Below, piece after piece: positions 8,425-11,901 of a stretch of 11,901 nt of DNA. Every line of letters starts with the position of its first letter. Positions within the stretch are counted from its first letter, which is position 1. The notes beneath the pieces were generated by a model. The model did no database searches, had not been told where the DNA came from, and saw nothing but the letters and a program-made list of their open reading frames with translations. The translations under genes were made by a program, and so were the position numbers. Source of the DNA: CAZFAT01 sp964517075 (GTDB lineage: Bacteria; Acidobacteriota; Vicinamibacteria; Vicinamibacterales; SCN-69-37); assembly GCA_964517075.1 (NCBI GenBank), contig CAZFAT010000415.1, forward strand, positions 1-11,901, written 5' to 3'.

Positions 8425-9721
8425 ACCGGGCGCCTCCAGCGAAGTCCCAGCGGTGCGCGGGCCGGTAGATGCCGATGTCCCTGACCGCGGATCCCACCCG
8501 AAAGCTGTAGAGGAGGCGATGGTAGTCGTACGGGACGCCGTCGCGCTTGTGCGCCGCGACGTCCAGCTTGTAAGTGCCATCGACGAGATCCAGCGCATCA
8601 ATGTGAAACTGCACCCGCGCATCGCCGCTCAACTGATCCGGCTCGAATCCGTCGATGGCGGTGTTCGTGCCGTACACGCAGACGCCATCGACGTTGTACA
8701 CGCCGATCCCGAACACGAAGTCCTCGACCGGACGGCCGGCGCGAACGGTCATCCCGATGGTCACCGCCTCGCCGGTGTGGAACACGCGCGTGTCCTCGCC
8801 GCGGGCGTTCAGCAGGACGACATCGGCCACTTCGACTTCACGCGAGCCCCAGCGACCTTCGGCGGCCTTCGAGAGGTCCTGGACCTGGGCGGCGGTGTCC
8901 GTCGGAGCAGCCGCGTCGACCGTGACGCGCGTGCGCGCGTCGGTGGCCGCCAAGAAGTCCCCTTCGGTCCGCTCGACATCGGCCACATACGCGTTGGTGA
9001 CGCGCTTCGGATCGCCGCCGGCCCGGGTCCGCCCCCCGTCGAGCCAGACCGCTTCGTCGCAGAGCCGCTCGACGAGCGGCAGGGAGTGCGTCACGAGCAG
9101 CACCGTCCGGTTGCGCCTCCGGAACTCCGCGAACTTGTCCAGACACCGGTGGGTGAAGGCCTCGTCGCCGACCGCCAGGACCTCGTCCACGAGCAGCACG
9201 TCCGGGTCGACGTGGATGGCGACGGCGAAGCCGAGCCGCATGTACATCCCCGACGAATAGGTCTTCACCGGCGCGTCGATGAAGTCGCGCAGCTCGGCGA
9301 AGTCCACGATTTCGTCGAAGCGCTGCTGGATCTCGCGGCGCGTCAGGCCGAGCATCATGCCGTTGATGAACACGTTCTCGCGACCGGAGATCTCCGGATG
9401 GAACCCGGCGCCCAGCTCGATGAGCGCCGAGATGCGGCCCCGCACCTGCACGGTGCCCGAGGTGGGTTTCGTGATGCCGGCGATGACCTTGAGCGCGGTG
9501 CTCTTCCCCGACCCGTTGCGGCCGATGACGCCAAACGTCTGCCCGCGCGCCACGCGGAACGACACGCCGCGCAGCGCCGTGAACGTGTCGGACGGCGAGA
9601 GGTCGCGGGCCAGGCTGCGCTGGAGGAGCGCGCTCTTGAGCGTCGCCAGGTGCCGCGTGCCGTACCGCCGGTACACCTTGGTGACGTCCACCAGCTCAAT
9701 CGCAGGCGGGTCGGCGATCAC
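8399..9721 (-). CDS. wzt: ABC transporter ATPase for O-antigen/polysaccharide export (Wzt-like)
   Basis: The ATPase that drives export of a lipid-linked polysaccharide across the inner membrane with its Wzm-type partner. Of 440 residues, about 1-245 are the nucleotide-binding domain: Walker A GRNGSGKST (67-75), signature YSSGM (155-159), Walker B DVLLVDE (174-180) and H-loop His212. The ATPase is of the Wzt/TagH type (LIELGAGFHPEISGRENVF). After a linker (about 250-290), residues 295-420 form a Wzt C-terminal beta-sandwich, which in known systems binds the finished end of the glycan. That suggests a chain modified or terminated before export. The start is GTG at 9721: it overlaps the permease stop as GTGA and has GGAGG four bases before it. 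The open frame upstream to 10294 is the permease gene read out of frame. Its 3' end overlaps the flavoprotein gene. No glycosyltransferases are in view. Confidence 0.93.
   Translation of the reverse strand: MIADPPAIELVDVTKVYRRYGTRHLATLKSALLQRSLARDLSPSDTFTALRGVSFRVARGQTFGVIGRNGSGKSTALKVIAGITKPTSGTVQVRGRISALIELGAGFHPEISGRENVFINGMMLGLTRREIQQRFDEIVDFAELRDFIDAPVKTYSSGMYMRLGFAVAIHVDPDVLLVDEVLAVGDEAFTHRCLDKFAEFRRRNRTVLLVTHSLPLVERLCDEAVWLDGGRTRAGGDPKRVTNAYVADVERTEGDFLAATDARTRVTVDAAAPTDTAAQVQDLSKAAEGRWGSREVEVADVVLLNARGEDTRVFHTGEAVTIGMTVRAGRPVEDFVFGIGVYNVDGVCVYGTNTAIDGFEPDQLSGDARVQFHIDALDLVDGTYKLDVAAHKRDGVPYDYHRLLYSFRVGSAVRDIGIYRPAHRWDFAGGARFKPARPPG
8406..8437. other. Inverted repeat over the convergent gene ends
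   Basis: GGAGGC (8406-8411) pairs with GCCTCC (8432-8437), and inside it GGTT (8418-8421) can pair in part with AACC (8424-8427). The flavoprotein's TGA (8422-8424) lies in the inner loop. The structure sits where the two convergent genes end, so it could slow polymerase or protect both 3' ends. No run of T follows on either strand, so I do not call it an intrinsic terminator. Confidence 0.3.
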
Positions 9722-10515
9722 ACGACCTCCGCGAACGAATCGCGCAGCCGGTCGAATACCCAGTAGCCGGCCAGCAGGACGACCAGCGCCACGACGCCCG
9801 TGACCGCCAGCCCCGGCAGATGGCCGACGGGTCCGTCGAAGAACAGCAGTTCCTGATAGGCGATGACCAGGTGGGCGAAGGGATTCAGGCGCAGAACCCA
9901 CTGGAACCAGGTCTGGTCCCGCAGCCCCTCGAAGGTCCAGGGATAGACGATCGGCGTCGCCCAGAAGGCCAGCGTCAGAAAGTTTGCGAGGAGGTCCCGC
10001 ACGTCCCGGAAATGCACGGTCAGCGCCGAGAGCAGCAGCGCCAGGCCCAGCGTCAGGACGAGCTGGATGGTCACCACCACCGGCAGCCAGGGCAGGCCGC
10101 TCCAGTCGGGCAGATGCTGAAAGCCCACGAGAAAGGCCGCGAGCACCAGGAACCCGAAGAAGAAATGCACCATGTTCGCGAGGACGCTGACGATGGGCAG
10201 CACCTCGGCCGGAAACAGGACGCGCTTGATCAGGTTGCCGCCGGCGACGAGCGATCCGGACGACTCGAGGAGCGAGGCCGAGAACCATGTCCACGGCAGG
10301 ATGCCGCAGAAGAGGAAGAGCCCGTACGGTTCGACGGCACGGTTCGGCAGGAGGACGCCAAAGACAAAGGCGTAGATGAGCAACAGCAGGAGCGGGTTGA
10401 CGAACGACCAGAAGAACCCGAGGACCGAGCCGCGATAGCGGGCGGTCAGTTCGCGCGCCACGAGGCTCTGGATCAGGCCTCGATGGCGGGCGAGCCTGGC
10501 GAGGTTACGCCACAT
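9718..10515 (-). CDS. wzm: ABC-2 type polysaccharide export permease (Wzm-like)
   Basis: The inner-membrane channel half of an ABC-2 exporter for O-antigen-type or other surface glycans. The 265-residue protein starts with an amphipathic, positively charged segment and the family stretch LVARELTARYRGSVLGFFWSF (18-38). About six hydrophobic membrane segments follow, at roughly 32-58, 65-80, 105-135, 145-168, 180-197 and 235-252. The conserved NPLLLLLIYAFVF and FRDVRDL-NFLTLAFWATPIVYP regions are typical. It directly precedes the Wzt-like ATPase with a GTGA overlap, so the two should form one complex. Its ATG at 10515 lies 11 bases inside the end of the phosphatase gene, with a weak AGG four bases before it. 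That argues for one transcript from the phosphatase gene into the exporter. Confidence 0.93.
   Translation of the reverse strand: MWRNLARLARHRGLIQSLVARELTARYRGSVLGFFWSFVNPLLLLLIYAFVFGVLLPNRAVEPYGLFLFCGILPWTWFSASLLESSGSLVAGGNLIKRVLFPAEVLPIVSVLANMVHFFFGFLVLAAFLVGFQHLPDWSGLPWLPVVVTIQLVLTLGLALLLSALTVHFRDVRDLLANFLTLAFWATPIVYPWTFEGLRDQTWFQWVLRLNPFAHLVIAYQELLFFDGPVGHLPGLAVTGVVALVVLLAGYWVFDRLRDSFAEVV
9725..9730 (-). promoter_or_regulatory. Ribosome-binding site of the wzt-like gene
   Basis: On the - strand this reads GGAGGT, a near-perfect Shine-Dalgarno sequence lying inside the last codons of the permease gene, with GGAGG four bases before the GTG at 9721. It decides the start of the ATPase against the much longer open frame. 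Confidence 0.7.
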
Positions 10516-11275
10516 CGACCTGCAGCATCGCCACGGTGATGTTGTCGGGCCCGCCGGCCTCGTTCGCCGCGTCCACCAGGGCCACGCAGGTCTCGTCGAG
10601 GCTCCGGTCGGCGCGCAGAATGGCTTCCAGCCGATCCTGCGTCAGCACGCCCGACAGGCCATCGGAGCAGATCATGAGGCGGTCGCCGCGCCGCACGTCC
10701 AGATCGCGAACGTCGACGCCGGGATCCTCCCCACCGGAGAGCGCCCTGGTGACAACGTTCTTCCAGGGATGGCGGCGGGCATCGGCTTCCGACAACGTCC
10801 CGGCGCGCACCTGTTCGCTCACCCACGAGTGATCCTGGGTGACCTGCTGAAGCGTGCCGTCGCGCCAGAGATAGACACGGCTGTCGCCGACGTGCGCCAC
10901 GACGGGCGTGTGCCGCCCGAAGAGCGCCACGGCGGCCGTCGTGGCCATGCCGCGCAAGGCCTCGTTCTCTCCCATCGCCGCGGCCAACCGGCGATTCGCG
11001 AGCCGGAGCGCGACTTTCACGCGGTTGGCGTCGAGACTGATCGACGGGTCGTACGGGAAGGGCCAGGTGCGCTGCGCGTCGGCGTCGCGTGTCTCGTTGA
11101 TGAACGCTTCGACGGCCTCGACCACCAGGCGCGAGGCAATCTCCCCCGCGGCATGCCCGCCCATGCCGTCGGCCACCATGTAGAGGCCGAGGTCCTCGCG
11201 CGCGCAGTACGCATCTTCGTTCTCTTCGCGGCGCAAGCCCGGATGGGACGCGACGGCCGAGGCAATGCGGATCAT
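10505..11275 (-). CDS. PP2C-type serine/threonine protein phosphatase (Stp/PrpC-like)
   Basis: A metal-dependent cytoplasmic phosphatase that removes phosphate from Ser/Thr residues, usually opposing Hanks-type kinases. The 256-residue protein carries the full bacterial PP2C motif set: REENEDAY (16-23), VADGMGGHAAGE (34-45, with metal ligand D36), GMATTAAVA (109-117), HVGDSRVYL (128-136), TQDHSW (146-151), MICSDGLSG (201-209) and GGPDNITV (241-248). Length and motif order match Stp1/PrpC proteins. No membrane or FHA domain is fused. It starts 3 bases after atpC ends and overlaps the Wzm-like permease by 11 bases. The usual partner kinase is not in this window, so the substrate is unknown; the ATP synthase and the exporter are possible only by position. 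Confidence 0.95.
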   Translation of the reverse strand: MIRIASAVASHPGLRREENEDAYCAREDLGLYMVADGMGGHAAGEIASRLVVEAVEAFINETRDADAQRTWPFPYDPSISLDANRVKVALRLANRRLAAAMGENEALRGMATTAAVALFGRHTPVVAHVGDSRVYLWRDGTLQQVTQDHSWVSEQVRAGTLSEADARRHPWKNVVTRALSGGEDPGVDVRDLDVRRGDRLMICSDGLSGVLTQDRLEAILRADRSLDETCVALVDAANEAGGPDNITVAMLQVDVA

Positions 11276-11278
11276 CGG

Positions 11279-11704
11279 CTAGCTGCGCGGCCGGGACTGA
11301 CGCGCGACCTGCAGGCGCGTCATCGCCCGCACGAGCGCGATGCGTGCGCGTTCGGCGTCGAAGTCCACCACGGGCGCGCGCGACAGCCGCTCCTCGGCGC
11401 GGCGCTTGGCCCCCTCGGCGCGCTGGGTGTCGATGTCTTCGGCGCGTTCGGCGACCTGCGCGAGCACCGACACGCGATCGGGCAGGACCTCGGCAAAACC
11501 GCTGCCGATGAACGCGAACCGCTTCTCGCCGCCCTGGCGGTACCACATCGGCCCGGTCTTCAACGCCGCCAGCAGCGGCGCATGGCCCGGTAGCACGCCG
11601 AAGAAGCCTTCCTCGCCCGGCAGCTCGACTTCGTCCACGTCCTCGTGGACGATCGCGCGCTCGGGCGTGACGAACTCGAGGGTGAGGTGGCGCGGGATCG
11701 CCAT
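11279..11704 (-). CDS. atpC: F1F0 ATP synthase epsilon subunit
   Basis: The epsilon subunit of the F1 central stalk, which couples rotation to catalysis and can inhibit ATP hydrolysis. The 141-residue protein has the N-terminal beta-sandwich (about 5-88), recognisable by LEFVTPERAIVHEDVDEVELP and the strongly conserved GFFGVLPGHAPLLAAL (33-48). A C-terminal helical hairpin follows (about 88-138), rich in Ala, Arg and Glu, the part that acts as the regulatory arm. The ATG at 11704 is 8 bases after the atpD stop, the usual order at the end of an atp operon. No strong Shine-Dalgarno is visible. Confidence 0.96.
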   Translation of the reverse strand: MAIPRHLTLEFVTPERAIVHEDVDEVELPGEEGFFGVLPGHAPLLAALKTGPMWYRQGGEKRFAFIGSGFAEVLPDRVSVLAQVAERAEDIDTQRAEGAKRRAEERLSRAPVVDFDAERARIALVRAMTRLQVARQSRPRS

Positions 11705-11712
11705 GCTCGGGG

Positions 11713-11901
11713 CTACGCCTGCGCCTTGGCGCGCTCGATCACGTCATCAATCGTGCCGGCCAGATAGAACGCCTGTTCGGGAATGTCGTCGTGCTGGCCG
11801 GCGACGATTTCCTTGAAGCCGCGGACGGTCTCGGCGATCGGCACGTACTTGCCCTTGTAGCCGGTGAACTGCTCGGCGACGAAGAAGGGCTGCGACAGGA
11901 A
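11713..11901 (-). CDS. atpD: F1F0 ATP synthase beta subunit, C-terminal end (gene runs past the window)
   Basis: The last 62 residues of the catalytic beta subunit, read leftward from the window edge to a TAG at 11715-11713. The stretch begins FLSQPFFVAEQFTG and continues through KYVPIAETVRGFKEI to PEQAFYLAGTIDDVIERA, all highly conserved C-terminal features of AtpD. The catalytic nucleotide-binding part lies outside the window. It is followed by atpC in the standard order. The remaining atp genes are presumably beyond the right edge. Confidence 0.96.
   Translation of the reverse strand, partial: FLSQPFFVAEQFTGYKGKYVPIAETVRGFKEIVAGQHDDIPEQAFYLAGTIDDVIERAKAQA

Noticed and set aside
9722..10294. 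Upstream extension of the Wzt-like frame as a larger fusion protein
   Set aside because: The extension is an out-of-frame reading of the Wzm-like permease. The ATPase domain starts at the GTG at 9721, which has its own GGAGG.

Overview
The window is a dense, high-GC stretch of bacterial chromosome with no RNA genes, CRISPR array, insertion sequence or phage gene that I can see. Almost every base is coding and genes are packed with 3-11 base gaps or overlaps. The gene set (NtrC-type sigma-54 activator, Mfd, SurA-like foldase, Dus, F1 ATPase, Wzm/Wzt exporter) fits a Gram-negative bacterium with an outer membrane. Base composition and gene mix suggest an Acidobacteriota (Vicinamibacteria-like) or similar soil lineage. 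That placement is inference and needs a protein search.

Layout. (1) Positions 2-1679, + strand: the C-terminal part of a sigma-54 activator (its start lies before the window), then an unrecognised small basic protein, then a Dabb-family (stress-responsive A/B barrel) protein. The last two are joined by an ATGA stop/start overlap. (2) Positions 1676-7423, - strand, read right to left: mfd, a SurA-like periplasmic peptidyl-prolyl isomerase, and a dusB-like tRNA dihydrouridine synthase. (3) Positions 7424-7512: the only appreciable intergenic gap (89 bases), lying between divergent genes. (4) Positions 7513-8424, + strand: a stand-alone thioredoxin-reductase-like flavoprotein. (5) Positions 8399-11901, - strand, read right to left: the 3' end of atpD, then atpC, a PP2C-type Ser/Thr phosphatase, and an ABC-2 permease/ATPase pair of the Wzm/Wzt type with a C-terminal glycan-binding domain. 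There is no non-coding stretch over 300 bases.

How they work together. Block 2 is housekeeping: transcription-coupled repair, envelope protein folding and tRNA modification. Block 5 joins energy generation, dephosphorylation and surface polysaccharide export in one tightly spaced run, which may be transcribed together. The flavoprotein stands alone, and its second nucleotide-binding motif looks degenerate.

I did not find a convincing undescribed defence or mobile system. The points most worth checking are the low-GC Dabb gene wedged between overlaps on both sides, the flavoprotein without a recognisable NADPH motif, the small basic protein, and the atp-phosphatase-exporter run.
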